Source of the DNA: Nanobdellota archaeon
GTDB lineage: Archaea; Nanobdellota; Nanobdellia; Woesearchaeales; JAUYGA01
Assembly: GCA_030690755.1 (NCBI GenBank)
Contig: JAUYGA010000181.1
Span: forward strand, 1-8,992
Length of the DNA: 8,992 nucleotides
Direction: 5' to 3'
The notes beneath the pieces were generated by a model. The model ran no database searches, was not told where the DNA came from, and worked only from the letters and a program-made list of their open reading frames with translations. The position numbers and the translations under genes are program-made. Shown here piece after piece: positions 1 to 5,398 of the stretch (within the stretch, counting starts at the first letter, position 1; each line of letters opens with the position of its first letter).

Positions 1-45
1 ATGGTAGGTATGATAAGACCAAGACACACTGGAAGGAACAAATAA
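1..45 (+). CDS. rpl2: 50S ribosomal protein uL2 (L2), C-terminal end only
   Basis: Reading from base 1, frame 1 gives 14 residues, MVGMIRPRHTGRNK, followed by TAA at 43-45. Archaeal uL2 proteins end in a motif of the type VGLIAARRTGRR, and uL2 is the gene expected directly before uS19 in archaeal clusters. The rest of the gene lies left of the window, and the first Met here is internal, not a start. uL2 is a core 50S protein near the peptidyl transferase centre. The call rests on a short match plus gene order, so it is likely but not independently proven. Confidence 0.82.
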   Translation: MVGMIRPRHTGRNK

Positions 46-128
46 CAATATAATAAACAACACACTTAAATTAAAACATCAAAAATAAACCAATAACATA
101 AAAAAACAAATCGCATTATGGAGTTAAG

Positions 129-512
129 ATGGCAAAAAAAGAATTTATATATCGCGGAAAAACGTTGAAGGAACTTAACGAACTTGATATAAATGATTTT
201 GCTAAATTAATTCCTGCAAGACAAAGAAGAACTCTGCTCAGAGGAATGACAGAAGAAGAACAAAAACTGCTAAAGAAAATAAGAGCTAAAGAAAAAAACA
301 TTGAAACACACTGCAGAGACATGATAATCTTGCCAGAAATGGTTGGTTTAATAATAAAAATCCACCAAGGTAAAACATTTTTGCCAGTTATAATGACTGA
401 AGAGATGATAGGCCACAGATTAGGAGAATTTGCCCTTACAAGAAACAAGGTTGCGCACAATGCTCCGGGAATTGGCGCTACAAAATCAAGCTCAAGCATT
501 TCAGTGAGATAA
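129..512 (+). CDS. rps19: 30S ribosomal protein uS19 (S19), archaeal type
   Basis: This 127-residue protein matches the full length of archaeal uS19 (S15 family in eukaryotes), which sits in the 30S head and forms a complex with uS13. The archaeal N-terminus is present (EFIYRGKTLKEL, residues 5-16), then LIPARQRRTLLRG (27-39), the family core HCRDMIILPEMVG (61-73), and the C-terminal signature IGHRLGEFALTR (94-105) followed by GIGATKSS. The start at 129 gives the usual MAKKEF-type N-terminus. A weak GGAG (120-123) lies 5 bases upstream. An out-of-frame ATG at 118 opens only a short reading frame and is ignored. The gap from uL2 is 83 bases. Identity is secure. Confidence 0.97.
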   Translation: MAKKEFIYRGKTLKELNELDINDFAKLIPARQRRTLLRGMTEEEQKLLKKIRAKEKNIETHCRDMIILPEMVGLIIKIHQGKTFLPVIMTEEMIGHRLGEFALTRNKVAHNAPGIGATKSSSSISVR

Positions 513-563
513 ATACAATAATAGAACAAATATAATAAATTTAACAAAAAACAAACAATCAAA
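513..563 (+). promoter_or_regulatory. uS19-uL22 spacer with a TATA-like box placed for a leaderless start
   Basis: The 51-base spacer is nearly G-free and has no Shine-Dalgarno-like word before the uL22 ATG at 564. It contains TATAATAAA at 531-539, centred about 29 bases before the ATG. That is the distance at which an archaeal TATA box would start a transcript at or next to the start codon. The whole spacer is A/T-rich, so chance is a serious alternative. No BRE element can be identified with confidence. Read-through from upstream genes is expected in any case. Confidence 0.25.
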
Positions 564-1133
564 ATGGGAAAAAACTACGCAGGAAAATACGACAAAGAAA
601 AAATGGCAGTTGCAGTAGGGCAATCTCTACCTGTCTCAACAAAACACTGCATAGAGATATGCTCCCTAATAAGAGGAAAAAGACTAGACAGAGCAAAAAA
701 GCTGATGGAAGACGCAATCAACATGAAAACACCAATCCCATTCAAGCAATTCAACAAGAACGTAGGCCACAGAAAAGGAAACTTTTCAGCAGGAAGATTC
801 CCTGAAAAAGCATGCAGCGAAGTATTAACAATACTGAAATCTGTTGAAGCAAACGCGCAATTCAAAGGATTAAACACAAATTCATTGGTAGTATGCCATG
901 TCTGCGCAAACCTTGGATCAAGACCGTGGCACGCAGGAAGAAAAAGAAGAAGAAGAACAAAGAGAACAAACTTTGAAGTAATGGTTATGGAAGTTAATCA
1001 ACCAAAAGACAAAACAAAGTCAAATAAAACAAACGCAGACAAAGAAAAACAAAAGCCTGCAAAAGACAAGACACAAAAAGAAGAAAAAGATAACAATAAA
1101 AATCAAACAAAAAAAGCAAATGAGGAAAAATGA
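564..1133 (+). CDS. rpl22: 50S ribosomal protein uL22 (L22) with Lys-rich C-terminal tail
   Basis: uL22 lines the peptide exit tunnel of the 50S subunit with a long beta-hairpin. The 189-residue protein has the archaeal N-terminus (YAGKYDKEKMAVAVGQSLPV, residues 5-24), KHCIEICSLIRGK (27-39) and the conserved loop VGHRKGNFSAGRFPEKA (67-83). The hairpin region (about 107-143) is unusual: it carries a run RKRRRR (126-131) where archaeal relatives usually have a PRAFGRATP-type loop, and it looks a few residues shorter. Residues 145-189 are an extra Lys/Glu/Asn-rich tail, making the protein about 40 residues longer than the usual 150 or so. The stop overlaps the uS3 start in ATGA (1130-1133). The family call is secure; the tail's role is unknown. 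Confidence 0.95.
   Translation: MGKNYAGKYDKEKMAVAVGQSLPVSTKHCIEICSLIRGKRLDRAKKLMEDAINMKTPIPFKQFNKNVGHRKGNFSAGRFPEKACSEVLTILKSVEANAQFKGLNTNSLVVCHVCANLGSRPWHAGRKRRRRTKRTNFEVMVMEVNQPKDKTKSNKTNADKEKQKPAKDKTQKEEKDNNKNQTKKANEEK
1122..1125 (+). promoter_or_regulatory. Shine-Dalgarno for uS3 inside the uL22 tail
   Basis: GAGG lies 4 bases before the uS3 ATG at 1130. It is formed by Glu codons of the last residues of uL22 (NEEK), so the uL22 tail codes for the ribosome binding site of the next gene. This fits translational coupling through the ATGA overlap. Confidence 0.6.
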
Positions 1134-1855
1134 TAGAGCGAAAATTTGTTGCTGAAAAATTGAAAGAATATCAGATACAAGAGTTCATAGCTGACAACCT
1201 TAAAAAAGTTGGACACAGCTACACAAAAATGAAAAAGACCCCTCTTGGAGAGAAAGTCATAATCCACGCTTCAAGACCAGGCCTTATAGTAGGAAAAAAG
1301 GGACAAAACATCAAAAAACTCACAAAAACACTAAAGAAAAAATTTGACCTTGAAAATCCTCAAATAGAAATCAGCGAAGTATCTGACATAAATACTGACG
1401 CCCAGATAGTTGCAGAAAGAATAAGCAACTCATTAGAAAGATATGGAATAGCGCGATTCAAAGGCGTAGGACATAAAGTAATGACTGATGCGATAAATGC
1501 AGGCGCGCTTGGAATAGAAATCATAATGTCTGGAAAAATCCCGAGCTCAAGAGCAAAAAGATGGAGATTCTACCAGGGCTATTTGAAAAAGTGCGGAGAC
1601 CTCGCCCAAAATGGCGTAGACAAAGCATATTCCATTGCAAAACTTAAAACAGGAATCGTAGGCATACAAGTAAGAATAATGCCAAAAGACATTGAACTTC
1701 CTGATAAGGTAGAGATAAGAACAGAAGCTGAAATAGAAGAAGGGGCTATTGAAATAAAAGAAGAAAAACAAGAACCTGCAAAAAAAGAAAAGAAGAAAAC
1801 TAGGAAGAAAAAAGAAGAAACTAAAGAAAAAGAAGTTGTAAAAGAAGAACAATGA
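1130..1855 (+). CDS. rps3: 30S ribosomal protein uS3 (S3)
   Basis: uS3 is a 30S head protein at the mRNA entry site. The 241-residue product opens IERKFVAEKLKEYQIQEFI like archaeal uS3. It carries a KH RNA-binding domain (about 17-90) whose GXXG loop is GKKG (55-58) within GLIVGKKGQNIKKL. The C-terminal S3 domain follows (about 95-185), with AQIVAERISNSLERYG (91-106), GALGIEIIMSGKI (125-137) and RAKRWRFYQGYLKKCGD (141-157). Residues 200-241 form a Glu- then Lys/Glu-rich tail beyond the globular domain. The start ATG overlaps the uL22 stop, and the stop overlaps the uL29 start, both as ATGA. Full length; very secure. Confidence 0.97.
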   Translation: MIERKFVAEKLKEYQIQEFIADNLKKVGHSYTKMKKTPLGEKVIIHASRPGLIVGKKGQNIKKLTKTLKKKFDLENPQIEISEVSDINTDAQIVAERISNSLERYGIARFKGVGHKVMTDAINAGALGIEIIMSGKIPSSRAKRWRFYQGYLKKCGDLAQNGVDKAYSIAKLKTGIVGIQVRIMPKDIELPDKVEIRTEAEIEEGAIEIKEEKQEPAKKEKKKTRKKKEETKEKEVVKEEQ

Positions 1856-2103
1856 AAAACAGAGACATAAGAGCGGCAAGCAAAGAAGATCTCAACAATA
1901 AAATGGATGAGTTGAGAAAGGATTTAATAAAATTAAGAATGCAGATCGCTACAGGAACTGCCTTGAAAAGCCCAGGACTTGTAAAAAAATCCAAAAAAGA
2001 CATAGCAAGAATACTAACAGAATTAAACAAAAAAATTCCAGCTCAAAAAGAAAATATCAAAATCACAAAAACCTCAAAAAAGGAGGATAAAAAAAGTAAA
2101 TGA
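1852..2103 (+). CDS. rpl29: 50S ribosomal protein uL29 (L29)
   Basis: uL29 is a small two-helix protein at the exit of the 50S tunnel, next to the docking site for SRP and the translocon. In this 83-residue protein the core (residues 1-62) has the archaeal pattern: IRAASKEDLNNKMDELRKDLIKLR, then the GTALKSPGLVKKSKKDIARILTEL stretch (35-58). That second segment corresponds to the usual NPGRIREIRRTIARILTVL-type helix. Residues 63-83 are a Lys-rich extension. The start is coupled to the uS3 stop (ATGA at 1852-1855) without a clear Shine-Dalgarno, which suggests reinitiation. The stop overlaps the aIF1 start at 2100-2103. Identity follows from sequence and position together. Confidence 0.93.
   Translation: MKNRDIRAASKEDLNNKMDELRKDLIKLRMQIATGTALKSPGLVKKSKKDIARILTELNKKIPAQKENIKITKTSKKEDKKSK
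2081..2087 (+). promoter_or_regulatory. Strong Shine-Dalgarno for aIF1 inside the uL29 tail
   Basis: AGGAGGA is a perfect anti-16S complement and lies 12 bases before the aIF1 ATG at 2100. It is made by the Lys-Lys-Glu-Asp codons near the end of uL29. It is the best Shine-Dalgarno in the window. The spacing is somewhat long. Confidence 0.6.
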
Positions 2104-2408
2104 GCGAGATTTGCACAACTTGCGGACTGCCAAAAGAACTTTGCGTTTGTGAAATAATTGCAAAAGAAAACCAGAAAATAATTGTGGCGCTAGAAAAAAA
2201 GAAGTTTGGAAAGAAATATACTGTCGTAAGAGGCATTGACGAGAAAGAAATCAACTTAAAAGAAGTCACAAAAAAGTTGAAATCAGAATTTGCCTGCGGC
2301 GGAACAATGAAAGACGGAGTAATCGAACTTCAAGGCGATCACACAACCAAAGTCAAGAAGTTTTTGATCGAACTTGGCTTTCCTGAAGAAACAATAAACA
2401 AAGAATAA
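2100..2408 (+). CDS. sui1: Translation initiation factor aIF1 (SUI1/eIF1 family)
   Basis: aIF1 binds the 30S subunit and enforces correct start-codon selection. The 102-residue protein begins with a compact zinc-ribbon-like segment with Cys5, Cys8, Cys15 and Cys17 (CTTCGLPKELCVC), typical of archaeal aIF1. The SUI1 domain follows (about 25-100), with YTVVRGID (40-47), the signature KKLKSEFACGGTMKDG (58-73), then IELQGDH (75-81) and the closing helix with ELGFPEE. Length is normal for the family. It lies between uL29 and rnp1, the conserved place for this gene in many archaea. It overlaps uL29 by ATGA and is separated from rnp1 by one base. Very secure. Confidence 0.96.
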   Translation: MSEICTTCGLPKELCVCEIIAKENQKIIVALEKKKFGKKYTVVRGIDEKEINLKEVTKKLKSEFACGGTMKDGVIELQGDHTTKVKKFLIELGFPEETINKE

Positions 2409-2409
2409 A

Positions 2410-2706
2410 ATGACAAGACTCGCGCAAGAAGAGCTCATCGGCAAATACATAACAATAAAAAAAAGCAAAAATCACAGTCTTGAAGGATTAAACGGATTAA
2501 TCCTTGACGAAACAAAAAACTTTTTTGTCATAGAGACAGAAAAAAATGGCAGAAAAGAAAGAAAAAAAATCATAAAAAGTCAATGCGACTTTTATTTTTC
2601 AGAAAATCATGATCAGATTGAACAAATAACAATATCAGGCCAAAAGATTGTCGGAAGGCCTGAAGACCGCATCAAGATAAAGGTGAAGAATGGTAAAAAA
2701 AATTGA
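2410..2706 (+). CDS. rnp1: RNase P protein component 1 (Rpp29/Pop4)
   Basis: Rpp29 is a protein subunit of archaeal RNase P, which with the RNase P RNA removes the 5' leader of pre-tRNAs; it pairs with Rpp21. The 98-residue product has a short N-terminal helix (LAQEELIGKYITI, residues 4-16), the Sm-like beta-barrel with GLNGLILDETKNFFVIET (26-43) and the family's C-terminal signature GRPEDRIK (82-89). The start at 2410 follows the aIF1 stop by one base, with no Shine-Dalgarno, so reinitiation is likely. The last 17 bases overlap uS17. Its presence implies that this organism keeps a standard RNase P, unlike Nanoarchaeum equitans. Identity is strong, though the family is short and divergent. 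Confidence 0.93.
   Translation: MTRLAQEELIGKYITIKKSKNHSLEGLNGLILDETKNFFVIETEKNGRKERKKIIKSQCDFYFSENHDQIEQITISGQKIVGRPEDRIKIKVKNGKKN
2483..2505 (+). repeat. Perfect 9-bp inverted repeat (hairpin) inside rnp1
   Basis: AAGGATTAA (2483-2491) and TTAATCCTT (2497-2505) are exact reverse complements around the 5-base loop ACGGA. The codons encode the conserved Rpp29 barrel segment around GLNGLIL, so protein constraint may explain the sequence. A run of six T (2521-2526) follows 15 bases downstream, and is part of a second, near-palindromic word at 2512-2528. Confidence 0.5.
2681..2686 (+). promoter_or_regulatory. Shine-Dalgarno for uS17 inside the rnp1 3' end
   Basis: AGGTGA lies 3 bases before the uS17 ATG at 2690, inside the rnp1 coding sequence. 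It supports the start at 2690, which creates a 17-base overlap with rnp1, over later candidates. Confidence 0.65.
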
Positions 2707-3046
2707 AACAACCGCAAAAAACATCGGACTTGAATTAGGGAGCGCGCCAACAAAGGAATGCGCTGACAAAAAATGCCCTTTCCACGGTAATTTAAAGATT
2801 AGAGGAAGAACATTCGAAGGCCAAGTAATTTCAGACAAAATGCAAAAAACAGTAATTGTAATGTGGGAAAGAAGAAGAATGATAAAGAAATACGAAAGAT
2901 ACGAAAAAAGAAGAACAAAAATAAAAGCTCACAATCCTGAATGCATAAACGCAAGAAAAGGAGACATAGTCAAAATATCAGAATGCAGACCGCTAAGTAA
3001 ACTTAAAAGTTTTGTGGTAATAGAAAAAATAAAATCAGTCGCATAA
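2690..3046 (+). CDS. rps17: 30S ribosomal protein uS17 (S17)
   Basis: uS17 is a primary 16S rRNA-binding protein of the 30S body. The 118-residue product has the archaeal N-terminal segment with ADKKCPFHGNLKIRGR (residues 25-40), then the OB-fold: FEGQVISDKMQKTVIVMWER (42-61), KKYERYEKRRTKIKAHNP (66-83) and the signature GDIVKISECRPLSKLKSFVV (91-110). Length and motifs match archaeal uS17 throughout. It is the longer archaeal/eukaryotic form, not the shorter bacterial one. The gene starts inside rnp1 and ends 39 bases before uL14. Very secure. Confidence 0.97.
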   Translation: MVKKIETTAKNIGLELGSAPTKECADKKCPFHGNLKIRGRTFEGQVISDKMQKTVIVMWERRRMIKKYERYEKRRTKIKAHNPECINARKGDIVKISECRPLSKLKSFVVIEKIKSVA

Positions 3047-3050
3047 AAAC

Positions 3051-3072
3051 ATTCAAAAAATTTATTTTGAAT
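3051..3072 (+). repeat. 8-bp perfect inverted repeat in the uS17-uL14 spacer
   Basis: ATTCAAAA (3051-3058) and TTTTGAAT (3065-3072) are exact reverse complements around the 6-base loop AATTTA. They fill most of the 39-base spacer, starting 4 bases after the uS17 stop and ending 2 bases before the uL14 Shine-Dalgarno. The T-rich right arm is unusual in spacers that are otherwise A/C-rich. The stem is weak (mostly A-T), so a strong terminator is unlikely; a pause, processing site, protein-binding palindrome or chance are all possible. Confidence 0.55.
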
Positions 3073-3074
3073 CT

Positions 3075-3080
3075 GAGGTC
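3075..3080 (+). promoter_or_regulatory. Shine-Dalgarno for uL14
   Basis: GAGGTC with 5 bases to the ATG at 3086. GAGGT is the common archaeal form, seen again before uS8 and eL19 in this window, and it fixes the uL14 start. Confidence 0.7.
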
Positions 3081-3085
3081 AAAAA

Positions 3086-3487
3086 ATGAAAGCAGTCAAG
3101 GCAAGAATTGTAAAAGGAATACCTGTCGGAGCAAATATAGAAGCATGCGACAATTCAGGAGCCAAGATTATAAAAGTATTCACAGTCTATGGACATAAAA
3201 CAAGAAAAGGAAGAATTCCTGCTGCAGGCGTAGGAGACATGATAATGGCCGCAGTAAAGAAAGGAAAACCTGACATGAGAAAACAAACAGTACTTGCAGT
3301 CGTTGTAAGACAAAAGAAAGAATACAGACGACGCGACGGAACAAGAATCAAATTCGAAGACAATGCGGCAGTCGTATTAAAAGACGAAAAAGGAAACCCG
3401 AAAGGGACGCTGCTAAAAGGCCCTATTGCAAAAGAAGTTGCAGAAAAATGGCCGATGGTCGCAAAACTAGCGAATATGATTGTATAA
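3086..3487 (+). CDS. rpl14: 50S ribosomal protein uL14 (L14)
   Basis: uL14 is a beta-barrel protein on the 50S interface that contacts 16S rRNA and is the docking surface for the anti-association factor aIF6. The 133-residue product shows the family core ANIEACDNSGAKIIKVFTV (residues 16-34), RIPAAGVGDMIMAAVKKGKP (43-62), TVLAVVVRQKKEYRRRDGTR (68-87), FEDNAAVVLKDEKGNPKGT (90-108) and the closing KGPIAKEVAEKWPMVAKLA (111-129). Length is standard for archaea. The start is supported by a good Shine-Dalgarno. It opens the segment equivalent to the bacterial spc operon. Very secure. Confidence 0.98.
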   Translation: MKAVKARIVKGIPVGANIEACDNSGAKIIKVFTVYGHKTRKGRIPAAGVGDMIMAAVKKGKPDMRKQTVLAVVVRQKKEYRRRDGTRIKFEDNAAVVLKDEKGNPKGTLLKGPIAKEVAEKWPMVAKLANMIV

Positions 3488-3497
3488 ATACAAAATC

Positions 3498-3503
3498 AAG
3501 GTG
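3498..3503 (+). promoter_or_regulatory. Shine-Dalgarno for uL24
   Basis: AAGGTG, 6 bases before the ATG at 3510, in the 22-base uL14-uL24 spacer. It supports the assigned start. Confidence 0.65.
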
Positions 3504-3509
3504 TAATCA

Positions 3510-3947
3510 ATGAGAAAAGAATTTTCAAACGCATGGAAGAGCAGCACACAACCAAGAAAACAAAGAAAATTCAGACATAACGCTCCAAAACACATAAAAC
3601 AAAAATTCATGAGCAGCCACTTATCAAAAGAACTAAGAAAAAAATACAGCAGAAGAAGCATAGTCCTAAGAAAAAGCGATAAAGTGCTCATCACAACAGG
3701 CCAACATAAAGGAAAAACCGGAAAAATTGACAGAGTCGACACAAAAAATGAAGCGGTTTATATAACTGGCATTGATTTTACAAAAAAAGAAGGTTCAAAA
3801 GTCATGTTCAAATTCCACCCATCAAATCTAGTGATACTTGAATTGAACCTAGACGATAAGAAAAGGCTCAAAAAGCTGGAAAAAAACAGGGACAATAAAC
3901 AGAAAGATACTGCAAAAAACGCAAAAACAAAGGAGAGTAAAAAATGA
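3510..3947 (+). CDS. rpl24: 50S ribosomal protein uL24 (L24/L26e)
   Basis: uL24 binds 23S rRNA early in 50S assembly and sits near the tunnel exit. The 145-residue product has the archaeal/eukaryotic N-terminal extension (WKSSTQPRKQRKFRHNAPKH, residues 9-28, then SSHLSKELRKKYSRRS). A KOW domain (about 57-85) carries DKVLITTGQHKGKTGKIDRV, and the family-specific segment KKEGSKVMFKFHPSNLVI (92-109) follows. Residues 118-145 form a Lys-rich tail somewhat beyond the usual end. The last codons overlap the eS4 start as ATGA (3944-3947) and hold its Shine-Dalgarno. Secure. Confidence 0.96.
   Translation: MRKEFSNAWKSSTQPRKQRKFRHNAPKHIKQKFMSSHLSKELRKKYSRRSIVLRKSDKVLITTGQHKGKTGKIDRVDTKNEAVYITGIDFTKKEGSKVMFKFHPSNLVILELNLDDKKRLKKLEKNRDNKQKDTAKNAKTKESKK
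3931..3937 (+). promoter_or_regulatory. Shine-Dalgarno for eS4 inside the uL24 tail
   Basis: AGGAGAG, 6 bases before the eS4 ATG at 3944, made by the Lys-Glu-Ser codons at the very end of uL24. With the ATGA overlap it predicts coupled translation. Confidence 0.65.
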
Positions 3948-4630
3948 AATCACACTTAAAGAGAATAGCAGCGCCAAAATCTTGGCAAATACTGAGAAAA
4001 GAAAGAAAATGGCTTGTAAGAAGCATGCCAGGCGCTCACAGAAAAGAAAGAAGCCTTCCATTAGCCGTCCTGATAAGAGATCTACTAGCATTTGCAAAAA
4101 CAATGAGAGAAGTAAAAAACATACTGACAAAAAAGCAAGTCTTGATAAACGGAAAACGCGAGAAAAACGAAAAAAGATGCGTCGGACTCATGGATGTTGT
4201 AACTTTCAAAGACATAAACGAATCATACAGAATACTTATAGACAAGAATGAAAGAATTGTCGCCAAAAAAATAGAAAAAAAAACAGAAGTGGATTTAAAA
4301 CCTTACAAAATAAAAAACAAAACACTTGTTAAAGGCAAAGTCCAGCTTAATTTTTCATCAGGCGGAAACCTTATTGTCGAAAAAGATATCTACAAAACAG
4401 GCGACACACTCCTTATGAACGTGCAAAAAAAAGAGCCTGGCCAGCACTTCAAACTGGAGAAAGGCGCAGTCATCTACCTAACAGGCGGAACGCACATAGG
4501 AGAACAAGGAATAATTGAATCAATTGAAGGAAAAAAAATAGTAATGAAAATCCACGATCAACAATTTGAAACATTAAAAAAATATGCCTTTGTCATAGGA
4601 AAAGAAAAATCTGCAATAGACATAAACTAA
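3944..4630 (+). CDS. rps4e: 30S ribosomal protein eS4 (S4e)
   Basis: eS4 is a 30S protein found only in archaea and eukaryotes. The 228-residue product opens with the diagnostic SHLKRIAAPKSWQILRKE (residues 3-20) and PGAHRKERSLPLAVLIRDLL (29-48). An S4-type RNA-binding segment follows (about 40-90), with LTKKQVLINGK and the RCVGLMDVVTF motif (78-88). The central domain includes YRILIDKNER (95-104). A C-terminal KOW motif (about 174-200) has the pattern GGTHIGEQGIIESI. Length is close to the archaeal norm of about 235-245. It overlaps uL24 at its start and ends one base before uL5. Very secure. Confidence 0.97.
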   Translation: MKSHLKRIAAPKSWQILRKERKWLVRSMPGAHRKERSLPLAVLIRDLLAFAKTMREVKNILTKKQVLINGKREKNEKRCVGLMDVVTFKDINESYRILIDKNERIVAKKIEKKTEVDLKPYKIKNKTLVKGKVQLNFSSGGNLIVEKDIYKTGDTLLMNVQKKEPGQHFKLEKGAVIYLTGGTHIGEQGIIESIEGKKIVMKIHDQQFETLKKYAFVIGKEKSAIDIN

Positions 4631-4631
4631 A

Positions 4632-5153
4632 ATGAACAAAATGAAAGAAATCAGGATAGATAAAGTAACCTTAAACGTCGGAGCTGGAAAAAGCAACGAT
4701 GTACTTGAAAAAGGATTCAAATTACTTTCAAAACTATCAGGAGTAAAGCCTGTAAGAACTTCAACAAAAAAAAGAATCGCAGCATGGGGGCTCAGACCTG
4801 GACTGCCAATCGGATGCAAAGTCACGCTTAGAGGAAAACGATGGGAACCATTATTAAAAAGACTGATTGCAGCGCGAGATAACAAATTATCACCAAGCCA
4901 AATCGATGAAAATGGCAATATCGCATTCGGAATACATGAATGCATTGATATTCCTGACTGGAAATATGATCCTGAAATAGGAATCATGGGAATGGAAGTA
5001 TGCGTAACTTTAGAAAGACCAGGATTCCGAGTCAAAAAAAGAAGGATACGCCAAAACAAAGTCGGAAAAAAACACAAGATAACAAAGGCCGAAGCAATAG
5101 ACTTCATGAAAAAAGAATTCAACATAATACTAGATGAAGAGGGAGAAAAATGA
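4632..5153 (+). CDS. rpl5: 50S ribosomal protein uL5 (L5)
   Basis: uL5 belongs to the 5S RNP of the central protuberance, binding 5S rRNA with uL18. The 173-residue product has the archaeal pattern IRIDKVTLNVGAGK (residues 7-20), LSGVKPVRTSTKKRIAAWGL (35-54), IGCKVTLRGKRWEPLLKRL (60-78), NGNIAFGIHECIDIPDWKYD (94-113), GIMGMEVCVTLERPGFRVK (117-135) and the closing TKAEAIDFMKKEF (151-163). An in-frame ATG at 4641 (residue 4) is an alternative start, and neither has a Shine-Dalgarno. The stop one base before 4632 suggests reinitiation after eS4. The 3' end overlaps uS14. Very secure. Confidence 0.97.
   Translation: MNKMKEIRIDKVTLNVGAGKSNDVLEKGFKLLSKLSGVKPVRTSTKKRIAAWGLRPGLPIGCKVTLRGKRWEPLLKRLIAARDNKLSPSQIDENGNIAFGIHECIDIPDWKYDPEIGIMGMEVCVTLERPGFRVKKRRIRQNKVGKKHKITKAEAIDFMKKEFNIILDEEGEK
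5139..5145 (+). promoter_or_regulatory. Shine-Dalgarno for uS14 inside the uL5 3' end
   Basis: GAGGGAG, 4 bases before the ATG at 5150, formed by the Glu-Gly-Glu codons ending uL5. It supports the long N-terminus assigned to uS14. Confidence 0.6.
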
Positions 5154-5380
5154 CGGTAAGCTATTACAAGAAGGTTCTGAAACAGATAAAATCAAAACCA
5201 ATAAAAGTTATCAAATTCAATAAATTCAATACACCAAAAAAAAGAAGCGTAGGCGTAGTAAAAAAGAAATGCAAAAGATGCGGCCGCGTAGGAGGTCATG
5301 TAGGCAAATATGGCCTTGGACTCTGCAGACAGTGCTTCAGAGAAATCGCAACAAAAATAGGCTTTAGAAAATATTCATAA
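5150..5380 (+). CDS. rps14: 30S ribosomal protein uS14 (S14), zinc type, with N-terminal extension
   Basis: uS14 is a 30S head protein. The C-terminal half is the archaeal zinc-binding uS14: Cys41 and Cys44 (CKRC), Cys59 and Cys62 (CRQC), with GKYGLGLCRQCFREIATKIG (52-71) and the family ending GFRKYS. The classical archaeal form is about 50-57 residues; this one has 76, with roughly 20-25 extra N-terminal residues (VSYYKKVLKQIKSKPIKVIK). The extension has normal codon use. The start overlaps the uL5 stop as ATGA and has a Shine-Dalgarno, and no other in-frame ATG exists, so the extension looks real. I believe a similar extension occurs in some DPANN uS14 proteins, but this is from memory. Confidence 0.95.
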   Translation: MTVSYYKKVLKQIKSKPIKVIKFNKFNTPKKRSVGVVKKKCKRCGRVGGHVGKYGLGLCRQCFREIATKIGFRKYS

Positions 5381-5387
5381 TCGTATT

Positions 5388-5394
5388 GAGAGGT
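5388..5394 (+). promoter_or_regulatory. Shine-Dalgarno for uS8
   Basis: GAGAGGT, 4 bases before the ATG at 5399, in the 18-base uS14-uS8 spacer. Confidence 0.65.
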
Positions 5395-5398
5395 TAAA

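Noticed and set aside
118..165. Short frame from an ATG at 118, possible leader peptide before uS19
   Set aside because: It is only 15 codons, overlaps the uS19 start and has no recognisable attenuation structure, so chance is the simpler explanation.
116..562. Long open frame on the minus strand opposite uS19
   Set aside because: It is antisense to a well-conserved gene. Its hydrophobic Phe/Leu/Ser-rich translation is what the complement of A-rich Lys codons produces. The same applies to all other minus-strand frames, for example 4574-5125, 5296-5739 and 7987-8622.
3982..4251. Plus-strand open frame of 89 codons inside eS4 in another frame
   Set aside because: It is a Lys/Arg-rich shadow of eS4, which has clear family motifs across the whole interval.
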